64,000 bases of DNA from Pempheris klunzingeri (lineage: Eukaryota > Chordata > Actinopteri > Acropomatiformes > Pempheridae): assembly GCF_042242105.1 (NCBI RefSeq), contig NC_092029.1, positions 3,634,885-3,698,884 of the forward strand. The letters run 5' to 3'. This document shows positions 1 through 9,568 of this stretch, piece by piece. The notes below the pieces were generated by a model. That model had not been told where the DNA came from. It saw only the letters and a list, made by a program, of their open reading frames with translations, and did no database searches. The translations under genes were made by a program, and so were the position numbers. Position 1 is the first letter of the stretch. Every line of letters begins with the position of its first letter.

Positions 1-2187
1 CAAAGCCGCCAGGGTGGCCAGCAACCTCAGAACCACCAGGGTGGCCAGCCATCTCAGAACCACCAGGGTGGCCAGCCATCTCAGAACCACCAGGGTGGCC
101 AGCCATCTCAGAACCACCAGGGTGGCCAGCCATCTCAGAACCACCAGGGTGGCCAGTCATCTCAGAACCACCAGGATGGCCAGCCATCGCAATACCACCA
201 GGGTGGCCAGTCATCTCCATACTACTGGGGGAAGAATCCACCTCTGCACCAGCGTCTGCAGAAAGCCCTAACCGACCTTCACCATGAAAGAGGTTTGAGA
301 CGTAAGGAGCAGCAAACTTCTTACAATGAGAAGTACATGCGTGAAGAAGCAGAGTGGAAACTGAAGCAGCAGCAGAGCTTGAAGTTCGATCTAGACAAGG
401 AGGTGGAGAGGCTCAAACAGGAAATCAACAGTCTCTCCTCCACAGCCCTCGCAGCCGAGCCCCTGGACGGGTCGAACAAAAACAAAGACGACCTGATCAA
501 AGATCTCACAGATCAAGTCCAGGCTGAAAGGCAGAGAGCTGACCTCCTGAAAAAAGAACTGGAGGAACTCAGGCTTGAGTTTAATGAGAGAGTCACCAAA
601 GTCCTGAGCCTGGAAGAAAGGCTGAAAGGCGAAAGAGACTCTCTGTTGGTCTTCAAACTAAAGACGCACGAACTGCAGAAACAAGTTGATACCTACAAAA
701 ACCAAATGATGCTCCAGGTGTGTGAGCAGATTGGAAAAACCCCCATTTCAAAGGTAAACAACTTGATCACAACTGACCTCCATGCACCACAGAACACTTC
801 TGTCGCAGAGGAGGTTGCCCCTCCGGAGGAGTCCCAGGTCGCTCCACTGGAGGAGGCCCAAGTCACCGAGGAGGTCGCCCCAAAGGAGGAGGCCCAAGTT
901 ACCGAGGAGGTCGCCCCACTGGAGGACGCCCAAGTCACCGAAGAGGTCGCCCCACTTGAGGAGGCCCAAGTCACCGAGGAGGTCGCCCCACTGGAGGAGG
1001 CCCAAGTCACCGAAGAGGTCGCCCCACTGGAGGAGACCCAAGTCACCGAAGAGGTCGCCCCACTGGAGGAGACCCAAGTCACCGAAGAGGTCGCCCCACT
1101 GGAGGAGACCCAAGTCACCGAAGAGGTCGCCCCACTTGAGGAGGCCCAAGTCACCGAAGAGGTCGCCCCAAAGGAGGAGGCCCAAGTCACAGAAGAGGTC
1201 GCCCCAAAGGAGGAGGCCCAAGTCACAGAAGAGGTCGCCCCACTGGAGGTGACCCAAGTCACAGAAGAGGTCGCCCCAAAGGAGGAGGCCCAAGTCACAG
1301 AAGAGGTCGCCCCAAAGGAGGAGGCCCAAGTCACAGAAGAGGTCACCCCACTGGAAGAGGCCCAAGTCACAAAAGAGGTCGCCCCAAAGGAGGAGGCCCA
1401 AGTCACAGAAGAGGTCGCCCCAAAGGAGGAGGCCCAAGTCACAGAAGAGGTCGCCCCACTGGAGGTGACCCAAGTCAACAAGGAGGTCGCCCCAGAGGAG
1501 GAGGCCCAAGTCACCGAAGAGGTCGCCCCACTTGAGGAGGCCCAAGTCACCGAGGAGGTCGCCCCACTGGAGGAGACCCAAGTCACAGAAGAGGTCGCCC
1601 CAAAGGAGGAGGCCCAAGTCACCGAGGAGGTCGCCCCACTGGAGGAGGCCCAAGTCACCGAAGAGGTCGCCCCACTGGAGGAGGCCCAAGTCACCGAAGA
1701 GGTCGCCCCACTGGAGGAGACCCAAGTCACCGAAGAGGTCGCCCCACTTGAGGAGGCCCAAGTCACCGAAGAGGTCGCCCCACTTGAGGAGGCCCAAGTC
1801 ACCGAAGAGGTCGCCCCAAAGGAGGAGGCCCAAGTCACAGAAGAGGTCGCCCCACTGGGGGTGACCCAAGTCAACAAGGAGGTCGCCCCAGAGGAGGAGG
1901 CCCAAGTCACCGAAGAGGTCGCCCCAAAGGAGGAGGCCCAAGTCAACAAGGAGGTTTTCCCACTTGAAGAGGCCCAGGTCCCTGACGAGGTCGCCCCACG
2001 GGGGGAGGGCCAAGTCACTGACGAGGTCGCCCCACTGGGGGAGGGCCAAGTCACTGATGAGGTCGCCCCACTGGGGGAGGCCCAAGTCACCGGCCAGCCG
2101 TCTTTGTGGAGGCGCTTCAAGAAAGCTCTAACACCGAAACACCGCCGCCAGTACAAGAGCAAGAAACAGAAAAATGAGGCGGCGTGA
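1..2187 (+). CDS. Repeat-rich coiled-coil protein, 5' partial, family not recognised
   Basis: One frame is open from the first base to TGA at 2185-2187 (728 codons). An ATG-based reading would start much later, but the frame continues upstream without a stop, so the true start lies outside the window or in an earlier exon. Order: eight 9-residue units of the type QGGQPSQNH (codons 4-75); a linker with WGKNPPLHQRLQKAL; a highly charged segment with heptad-like Leu/Lys/Glu spacing (about codons 98-240), probably coiled coil; 34 units of the 12-residue type VTEEVAPLEEAQ (codons 288-695); and a basic tail ending KKQKNEAA. The linker motif (LHQRLQKAL) and the tail motif (LWRRFKKAL) resemble each other. 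No signal peptide or membrane segment is visible. The acidic Glu/Pro/Val repeat suggests an extended, disordered region. Function is unknown. A long tandem repeat kept in frame by selection is likely, but a non-coding satellite open by chance cannot be excluded. Confidence 0.65.
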   Translation, partial: QSRQGGQQPQNHQGGQPSQNHQGGQPSQNHQGGQPSQNHQGGQPSQNHQGGQSSQNHQDGQPSQYHQGGQSSPYYWGKNPPLHQRLQKALTDLHHERGLRRKEQQTSYNEKYMREEAEWKLKQQQSLKFDLDKEVERLKQEINSLSSTALAAEPLDGSNKNKDDLIKDLTDQVQAERQRADLLKKELEELRLEFNERVTKVLSLEERLKGERDSLLVFKLKTHELQKQVDTYKNQMMLQVCEQIGKTPISKVNNLITTDLHAPQNTSVAEEVAPPEESQVAPLEEAQVTEEVAPKEEAQVTEEVAPLEDAQVTEEVAPLEEAQVTEEVAPLEEAQVTEEVAPLEETQVTEEVAPLEETQVTEEVAPLEETQVTEEVAPLEEAQVTEEVAPKEEAQVTEEVAPKEEAQVTEEVAPLEVTQVTEEVAPKEEAQVTEEVAPKEEAQVTEEVTPLEEAQVTKEVAPKEEAQVTEEVAPKEEAQVTEEVAPLEVTQVNKEVAPEEEAQVTEEVAPLEEAQVTEEVAPLEETQVTEEVAPKEEAQVTEEVAPLEEAQVTEEVAPLEEAQVTEEVAPLEETQVTEEVAPLEEAQVTEEVAPLEEAQVTEEVAPKEEAQVTEEVAPLGVTQVNKEVAPEEEAQVTEEVAPKEEAQVNKEVFPLEEAQVPDEVAPRGEGQVTDEVAPLGEGQVTDEVAPLGEAQVTGQPSLWRRFKKALTPKHRRQYKSKKQKNEAA
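10..225 (+). repeat. 27-bp tandem repeat, 8 copies, coding
   Basis: Eight consecutive 27-bp units encode nine residues each (Gln-Gly-Gly-Gln-Pro-Ser-Gln-Asn-His type). The middle copies are almost identical; the last three diverge (Tyr replaces Asn, Ser replaces Pro). The period is a multiple of three, so copy-number change keeps the frame. Confidence 0.9.
862..2085 (+). repeat. 36-bp tandem repeat, 34 copies, coding
   Basis: Thirty-four units of 36 bp (12 codons) run without a break. Variation is confined mainly to unit positions 8-11: LEEA, LEET, KEEA, LEVT, EEEA and LGEG types. The pair LEVT/LGVT followed by VNKEVAPEEEA occurs at units 17-18 and again at 28-29, which suggests a higher-order duplication of about eleven units. 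The last units drift (VNKEVF, VPDE, VTDE). Confidence 0.95.
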
Positions 2188-2198
2188 AACAAGACATG

Positions 2199-2568
2199 GA
2201 GGTTCAGTTTCATGTCCTGGCAGACGGGAGCGATCCGTCGGTCAGGATCTGATCTGTTCCTCTGTGTTTAAACTGGTTTTCTCCGGGTGCTCCGGTTTAT
2301 CCAACATACAAAAAACAAACACGAGGTTCAGTTTCATGTCCTGACAGACGGGAGCGATCCGTCTGTCAGGATCTGATCTGTTCCTCCGTGTTTAAACTGG
2401 TTTTCTCCGGGTGCTCCGGTTTATCCAACATACAAAAAACAAACACGAGGTTCAGTTTCATGTCCTGACAGACGGGAGCGATCCGTCTGTCAGGATCTGA
2501 TCTGTTCCTCTGTGTTTAAACTGGTTTTCTCCGGGTGCTCCGGTTTATCCAACATACAAAAAACAAAC
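2199..2568 (+). repeat. 3 x 124-bp tandem repeat in the probable 3' UTR
   Basis: Copies begin at 2199, 2323 and 2447 with a period of exactly 124 bp and only a few differences between them. Copies 2 and 3 each contain a perfect inverted repeat (2340-2351 with 2359-2370, and 2464-2475 with 2483-2494). The array starts about 10 bp after the stop codon of the repeat-protein gene. Confidence 0.93.
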
Positions 2569-2593
2569 AAACAAAAAATATGAAATAATTTGA

Positions 2594-2599
2594 AATAAA
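2594..2599 (+). terminator. Candidate poly(A) signal AATAAA
   Basis: This is the first AATAAA after the stop at 2187 and the 124-bp array. It would give a 3' UTR of roughly 430 bases for the repeat-protein gene. Position is the only support. Confidence 0.4.
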
Positions 2600-4936
2600 A
2601 ACTTAAATTAGAAATTAAATATTGATTTCCTGTGTAGTTGTTCCTCTGTAGAGCATCGTTCAGAACTCTTCAGACTGGTGTCTTACTGTTCATATCATAC
2701 TGGGATACAATCAAGGACTGTTTACTGAGTATCAGCTGATCTGATTTGATTTAATGTTGCACATAAAAATAATATTATAATATGTATCATATAATAAAAT
2801 GACATGTCATTTTAATTTAATTGTCTAATTGTAGCATGAAGAAACAGTTCAACATTTTCAGAAATGTGCTATTTAGCTTTCTCTCCAAGAGTGAGATGAG
2901 GTCACTCCAGCACGTAACTCACCCTGAAACCACTGTGTTATTTTTACATTTCTGTTTGTGTTCACACTCAACCCAGACACAACGTGTTTTCTTCTATGAG
3001 TTTTAGAGGTGTTCACAGGTGTGTTTTTGAACTCTGGACAGATCCAGACTGGCTGTTTCCCCCTGCTTCCACTCTTTATGCTAAGCTAGGCTAACCACGT
3101 CCTGCCTCCAGCTCCAGCTCTTCTTTTAAATTGAGGAGTCACGGACAAAGTGTGTTTTCATATAATTAGATATTATCACTGGTGCATTTACAGGCCAAAA
3201 AAAAATCTAAACACAAAGGGAGCAGCACTCAGACACATTTGTTTTTAAAGGAAACCTTCAAATAAATATTGTAGTGACAAAATGGGTTATTTCAACCAGA
3301 ATTATAATGTAATATTTCCTACTGCAGCGTTACAAATCAGCTTGTGTTGCGTTCAGGTGTGTGATCTGGATGTACGACACATGCGGCCCATCTTCTGCTC
3401 TTAGTATGCGACGGTGTGAAGCGATGAGGTGTCACGTCGTCACATGGGTCAGAGTCTCCCTGCAGGAACCTCCAGCTGGTTTCCTCATGACAGGACCAAC
3501 TAATCCTGCAGTCACACTGAAGCTTTCCTCGTTTCACTGCAGCTCAGTCAGACATTAAAGTGGAACTTTGATTATGATTATGATTATTATGAGTAGGGCG
3601 GCTTCTAGCTATTATTTTTTCACCTGCTCCTGATTAATCGTTTGATCTGTAAAACAATAGACAGTGAAAAATGGTCCAATGTCAAAAATATTCAATTTAT
3701 TATAATTCAGAATAATTCTTTTTATTTTAAATCTTTTTTTATTTTAATTTTTTAAAAATGTTTCAGAACCACAGAAGAGACATTTCAGGTGTAGTAATAG
3801 AAATAATGAAATAAACTCTATAACACTCATTTAAAACAAGAGACATGAGCAGCAAAATGTACCAATAAATAAAAACTGCAAGATTAATGAAAAACAAGGT
3901 CATATGGATAATTTTGAACTGTTCTTAGATCTATTTAACAATAAAATAAATAAAAACAGTGGCAGTAAAAAGGTAAAATTAATGACAAACTGACTAAAAC
4001 TGTCAATAGAAGTTTCTTGTCTGACTTGTGGTGAGAGTCTCCTCCAGCCTTTTAGTGCAGAATAACAGAAAGCTACTTTTTGTAGTTCATTTTTATTAAA
4101 TCAAACAAGCCGGCGTTACTGGTCGACCTCAGAGAACTTAAAGACAAGTAAAAGAATTGTTAAGTCAGACGCTTGACAACACCTCCTCAACCACCAGGTC
4201 AACTCCAGCTACAGTTTTGTTCCAGCAGAAAGAACTTGTTTTATTCTTCTTTCTTTAAAAGTAAATGTAACTTTGGAATGAAGATTCAGTGTTAAAGGAA
4301 AACAAAGATTTGTCCTGTCCTACTACAAAGTGACTAGACTGTGCTGTACCTACAGGGAGGTTATAAGGATGTCCATCTTTACCAATAACTCAACAAACAC
4401 TTGGCCGGCTGCTGATATTTTTGGCTATGAAACGTCCGTCCTGCATTGTTTTGGAATGAAACTCTCCACCAACTGGAGTTTCAACACATCAGCATCTCTC
4501 ACTTCATCCCCCACCGGCAGTTTCAACTGTTCGGTGATGGAAAATGTTGGAGCGCTGGACCTGCTGCCTCAGAGGGGGCCAGACGTTTTAATGTTGTTGT
4601 TGTTTTTCTTACAAATGTGTACAGCCACAAGAAACTTAACTCTCAGCAACGTCTGACCAAATATGTTTGAGACGGTTTGTGCCTGTATCATCTTCCGATG
4701 CTCTAGATATCAAACTTATGTCTAACATTTCAACCGGCCGTTGAAATATGCTTTTAAAAGTTCATTATTAGAGATTATTTGGCTGACTGAGCAGGTCTCA
4801 GTGACTCAGGATACGGCCTCTTAACCTCTGGTTAAGTTCTTTAGCCTCAGGATTTTTAGTGAAAACAGCTGTGATTAAAAGTGACTTGGCACCTTTTTCA
4901 ATGCCAATATAAACTTTCTTTAATCTTTGTTCACAG
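2600..4936. other. No coding exon seen between the repeat-protein gene and mpv17
   Basis: AT-rich sequence with a degenerate interspersed element (2838-3120). I looked for the missing mpv17 exons, in particular the GGFAPCFLG-type exon that should precede 4937, and found none. The open frame at 4330-4656 shows no family resemblance and no codon structure I trust. Confidence 0.6.
2838..3120 (+). repeat. Degenerate interspersed element with GCTAAGCTA motif
   Basis: The left part contains a 'cagttcaacatttt' end followed by a Ser/Leu-type 'tagctttctctccaagagt' run. The right part contains 'ggctgtttccccctgcttcc' followed by 'atgctaagctaggctaacc'. Both halves resemble a non-autonomous element common in teleosts, which is better preserved at 32016-32329. 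The middle looks interrupted. Confidence 0.5.
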
Positions 4937-5562
4937 GACTACACAGATGCTCTGATCTCAAATTACTACGTAAGTGTTTCCTCTATGGTTTGTTTTTTTT
5001 AGTTACGTTCTTGTCGAATCTGTTTTGTTAAAATGAACCAGCTGATAGAAAATATTCAGGAGATTCGCTCTCATGATGCACAATATGGGGTCATGTCGAA
5101 ATGTATTTCCGTTTGTGTTTCAGCTCTGGCCTCCCGTCCAGATTGCCAATTTCTACTTCATTCCACTGCACCACAGGTAAGAGTTAACATACAAAACACA
5201 ACAGCATTGATCACATATGAGCTTTGTGTAAAGTGCAAAGAATGAGGATGCTAATTGGGCGTCTTCCTAGTGTGAAGAAGTTTTAAAGGTCTTATATTGC
5301 CTCCAAATTGACTTAAAAGTTCACAGTCTTTTCTTGAACCATTTTTCAATTGCAGAAATCTCTAAATGTCACAAGAACTGGCATTATAAATGTCCTTAAA
5401 AGCCTTGAATTTCACTTGATTTAACCACCAAACATCCTTGTGAACTGAATCCACATTAACAGCGTATAATCTCCTCCTCCTCTTCCTCGTAGGCTGGCCG
5501 TCGTCCAGGTCGTTGCCGTCGGCTGGAACTCCTACCTGACCTGGAAGGCCAACAAGATGTGA
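4937..5562 (+). CDS. mpv17: Mpv17, inner mitochondrial membrane protein: last three coding exons
   Basis: Exons 4937-4969, 5124-5176 and 5493-5562 all have GT-AG junctions and join in frame. They encode 51 C-terminal residues ending at TGA 5560-5562: DYTDALISNYY, then LWPPVQIANFYFIPLHH, then RLAVVQVVAVGWNSYLTWKA and NKM. This is the Mpv17/PMP22 family signature (WP-x2-Q-x2-NF-x4-P-x3-R) and matches the remembered human MPV17 C-terminus closely, including its length. Mpv17 is a small four-helix protein of the inner mitochondrial membrane, linked to mitochondrial DNA maintenance. The first roughly 125 codons are not in the window: the 2.7 kb upstream lack them and another + strand gene occupies 1-2187. 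The 5' exons may lie left of the window with the repeat gene nested in an intron; alternatively the locus is truncated or misassembled. Confidence 0.88.
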
Positions 5563-8500
5563 ACGATGATCACAAGTCTGGCTTGTGTTGATGATGATGA
5601 TGATGATGATAACGATGATGGTTTTACACTCTTGTGCAGTGTGTGTGTGAGTGAGTGCGACATGGGATGTTCTGGTCTAACTTACTTGAGGCTACTTAGT
5701 CTTCTGATATTTCCAATGTGTAAAACTGTGACTGAGTCACTTATAAAGGTCGGGAGAAAGTGCTTGTCTTCTCTGAATGACAAATTCACACTTGAAAGTC
5801 AGACTTGCATTTGCAGAAATGTCTGTGAAAGTTTGTTATTTATGGAAATGGGATTTGGCAGTGGGGCCACACATACGCACACACTCTTACATGAACACCC
5901 ACTGGTTTCAAAGGACACTTTATTAATCCGTTGAATCTATTGTCGAGCACTTGAAATAATTGTGTTGAAGGATCATTTGTGACATTTCAATAGTCCCATG
6001 TTTTGTGTTATGTTGAAAGATTTCTACATGTTCCAGAATTTATAATATTTTATTTACATAATAATTCACATATTTAGTTTATCATATTTACTCAAACACC
6101 ATTTCCCAAAATTCCTTTTTAAGGAGCATCAGGAAAGAGCTGTGAGTGATAAGAAAGTCACAGTCTTATCTAAGTTATAGCGAGTCTTAGTAGACCAGAA
6201 TGCATTGCATCCTGCGACTTTTGAGGCTTCTGTGAGCGACGTTACTGTTGTTTAAAAGAAATCCTAGCTTTGGAGAAACAACATGCTGTGGTAGAAGAAT
6301 TACTGATGAGTAGTATCAGGAGACGGCACCCCTAAAGCTCACCAATTAAGACTTTACATCTGGTTTTTAATCCGTGCCCTGCAGTGTGACGACATCTCTA
6401 TGATTCTCACATCTGTACGGTTCATATGGAGCTAATCTCAGCAGCCAGTTAGCTTAGCTTAGCACGAGGACAGCAAACAGGGAAGCAGCTAGCCCGGTTC
6501 TGCCCAAAGGTTGACGAGCTGACATTGACGAGTGAGTTTACAGGGATTAAGGCGTATTATGTTTATTGACCAGGTGCAGAAGAAATCAATAGTCACTGTA
6601 AAACACCAGCATGGCATTTTTACACCTTCTTTTTCCAAACAAACCACTTTACCCAGGCTGATTGGTGTATTATGTTACCTTTGGGCAGAGCTTGGCTTGC
6701 TGTTTTAGTGCTAAGCTAAGCTAAGCTAAGCTAACTGGCTGCTGGGCCTGGCTTCATATTTACCAACGACACTTGAAGAGTGATGCCAATCTTATCCGCT
6801 CACTCCCAACAGGAAATCAAGTGTCGAACCATTAATCATTGGTTGAATTATTCATGATTGAATCACTTTTGTCACACTGTATTTTATAGTAGGAAATAAA
6901 AATACACCACTAAACAACAAAAAGTCCCCACAAATCCTTTGCTGCGTCGACAATCGCTGTTAAAATGTGAATCTTTTCCCTCATTAAGTAGAGCAGAAGA
7001 ATCTTTAAGCTCAAAATGTGAACATTTGTAATAGCAAAGGCCGCCTCTGGCATGGAAGTGAATAAAGTTTTACATGAGGTGATGTCAATGGTGTGTTTGA
7101 CCTCGCTCACTTCAGTGGCCAACTTAGCTTTGGCTGGGTGGTGTTTGTTTGGAGGGAGATGTGGCGGCTGCTGAGCTGGGCTGTCAACCAATCTGACTGC
7201 ACACATTTTTCCCACACAAACACACTTGGGCTATATCAGGGAAAAACAAGCAGAAAGCGTCTGACGGATCCATTGAAAATCCGCCAAATAGCCTCTTCCC
7301 CGAGGGATATGAGCCTCTCCCCAGAAAGCTGGAATCTATTCTTGATTCAGCACCAACGCTTGCAGTCATTTTACATTTAAACTGAGGTAATTAAACGGAG
7401 GTACAGTACACAGTCATGTTAGCACTCTCACCTGTACATGAGGCAGGATAGAGATGTTTTTTTTAGATGTTCAGCATCATTACAGGCTGAAACTGGATGT
7501 TTTTATGTGTTTAAATAGCTTTTTGAGCACCAGCAATAACATTTATGTTGTAATAATTGTATGATGTGCGACAGTTTTTCAGCTTGTACATCCAAATATG
7601 CACAAGTGTGAAAGTTAGAATCTTAATTCCAGTCTTGTCGGGACAGAAAGCTCAATGAAACACAAGGTTTTCACTGGACACTACATGCATTTGTGGTTTG
7701 TATAGAAATAATTCTTTATAATATACAATGAAAGAATAATTTTCATTGGCTTCATTTGTTCTTAAATGTTAAAATGTACCTTAGGGGTAATATTTTTCTG
7801 TAGGTTTAGATGTTCATGACTAAATATGCAACAATTAAAGTTCAGAAGAACACATCCTCTGTTATTATTTCTAGTGATTTAACACTCACACTCAGCATTA
7901 GTTGGTGTGGTTTGATCATGTGAGTTAGCTGACAGTCGTAAAATAACCCAATGACCCCACAACTGTCACCACAAATGAGCCCCGACAGCTCCAAACTACT
8001 TAGAGGAACACCGAAGGGAACAAATACTGAAAACTTTTGTGAAAGAAGCAAAAAGCTTGTCAGTTTGGTAGAAAATGTTGCGACCATGTCAGAACCTGTT
8101 GTTCTTAATGAGAAGCTAAATGGAAAAAATGTGTCTTCAGGGCGTTTGAATAGAATTGTTAGTTTACATATTAGTGGGTTGGTGTGTTTGCTAAGTGCTT
8201 TAGGCTGATCTTAGGGGTAGCTCCAATCATACAGAGCAGAGAGAGGGTAACAAAGTAGACTAGTGTAGATGTATTAGTGGGCAAACACAGTCTGGTCTAA
8301 GTATGTACACTATGATGTCCATATGTAGACGTGCAGGCTTTAAACAGCAGGTTCAGCACCAGGGACAGCTCCAGGCTCAAGTCAAAACATTGGTCCTTCT
8401 GTTTGCAGCAAATCCTCAAGTGTTTCTAAAGTTATTTGGTTGGATGGTTGCTTGGTAACAAGATTTAACCTTGTAGTACAGGACAGCTGGTCAAAAATAT

Positions 8501-8890
8501 TGTGTTACATTAACTCACTGAAAAAAATAAAAGCCTTATGCTGACTGTTGGGCTTCAGAAGTTTGATCACGGGTGCAAGAGGAGATTCATTTCAAATGTA
8601 TGCGTATTAGTCCTTTAAAAGGTCATTTGAATGTAAGTAAGTTTGCAAACACAAATCAGACCAACAACTCTTGGAAGTTTCCCAAGGAGCCCCTCAGTGT
8701 GTGTCCTCCTCCTGTTGTACCTCTGGGAGGTCCCTCATCACACCCTCATAGGAAATAAACCTGGAGAAGAAAAAAAAAAAAAGAAGTGTACCCTTTATTT
8801 CCTGTCAGTCACAGCATCCCCAGCTGTCCCTCGGGACTATATTGCCGTGTCGTCTCGACAGTTGTCCAGTTTCCAAGCGGCTCTCTGTGC
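5563..8890. other. Intergenic region between mpv17 and uts1
   Basis: The mpv17 3' UTR probably occupies the start; an AATAAA at 6895-6900 could end a UTR of about 1.3 kb. A foldback pair of interspersed elements lies at 6439-6744. The rest is AT-rich, and its short open frames look random. Confidence 0.5.
6439..6744. repeat. Inverted pair of GCTAA-type elements (foldback)
   Basis: The arm at 6439-6510 reads 'cagcagccagttagcttagc' and ends 'ctgcccaaagg'. The arm at 6678-6744 is its approximate reverse complement, starting 'cctttgggcag' and ending 'gctaactggctgctg'. It includes four consecutive GCTAA units. About 165 bp separate the arms. It is best read as two copies of one mobile element inserted head to head. 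Confidence 0.75.
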
Positions 8891-8896
8891 TTGCAT

Positions 8897-8904
8897 TGAC
8901 GTCA
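8897..8904 (+). promoter_or_regulatory. uts1: Full palindromic CRE, TGACGTCA
   Basis: A perfect 8-bp cAMP response element lies 18 bp upstream of the TATA box of the urotensin I gene. CRH-family promoters are known to be driven by cAMP/CREB through such an element, so position and family agree. Confidence 0.85.
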
Positions 8905-8921
8905 AAGGAGCAGGCTGGATG

Positions 8922-8928
8922 TATAAAA
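8922..8928 (+). promoter_or_regulatory. uts1: TATA box TATAAAA
   Basis: TATAAAA lies just downstream of the CRE and about 110 bp before a splice donor at 9038. Transcription would start near 8950. This is the usual compact CRH-family promoter layout. Confidence 0.8.
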
Positions 8929-8949
8929 CCCTCCGTCCTCTCCAGTCGC

Positions 8950-9037
8950 CGCTCACAGGGACTTTTCAGACTCTGCTCCGACCTGAGATCCCACCGGCCG
9001 ACCTCCACCTTCAGCTGCAGCATCTGGAGAGAATAAA
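8950..9037 (+). other. uts1: Non-coding exon 1 of uts1 (inferred)
   Basis: The start is set about 25 bp after the TATA box, so it is approximate. The end is a consensus donor (AAA|GTAAGC). The intron 9038-9565 ends in TTACAG, three bases before the ATG. CRH, UCN and fish urotensin I genes share this structure: a non-coding first exon and the whole precursor in exon 2. Confidence 0.7.
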
Positions 9038-9568
9038 GTAAGCAGCTCCATTCACTCTTATTTTTCAGTGGGAAGTTTTGCAGATATTTGTGCAGAAATT
9101 GCAGGCAGATCGTCGTTTTGTGACCTTTAATTATATCTTGATGTTTTATTCTCTTGTATATTAAATAAATTCTGCTAAGACTTTATATTATGATATTATT
9201 TTTGGTATTTTTGAGCTTTTTGGTTCGAAAATTTGGTTCTTTTTTCTTACAGAAAAGTGACCTCAAATTGAAGTTGCCTCGTTTATTAACATGATATAGG
9301 ATAACATGCAGTTTAAAAATGGGCAGGTCATCATCACCCAGGGACTGTTAAACTGTTAAATCAGTTATTCATTAGTGGTGGACTACAGTGGGTTATATCA
9401 CCCTCAGTAGAAATAAAATTCACAATCATTCTTAGCAGTCTGACCTGAGATGGTACATTTGTGTGAAATGAGTAGTTTAATGTGAGTTTGAGTGGCTCAT
9501 TGTTCACCACATTTCCCCCAATGATTCTGTGATGAGCTGATCTAAATAAATGCCTGTGGTTACAGGAC

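Noticed and set aside
14..271. + strand frame with repeated VASHLRTTR
   Set aside because: It is an out-of-frame reading of the 27-bp repeat; the frame in phase with 295-2187 has no stop from base 1.
693..2213. Long - strand open frames (506 and 445 codons) across the 36-bp array
   Set aside because: They are shadows of a stop-free 36-bp unit. Only the + frame joins non-repetitive, protein-like sequence on both sides.
4330..4656. Open frame of 108 codons before mpv17
   Set aside because: No resemblance to mpv17 or any family I know, no fitting splice sites, and AT-rich flanks.
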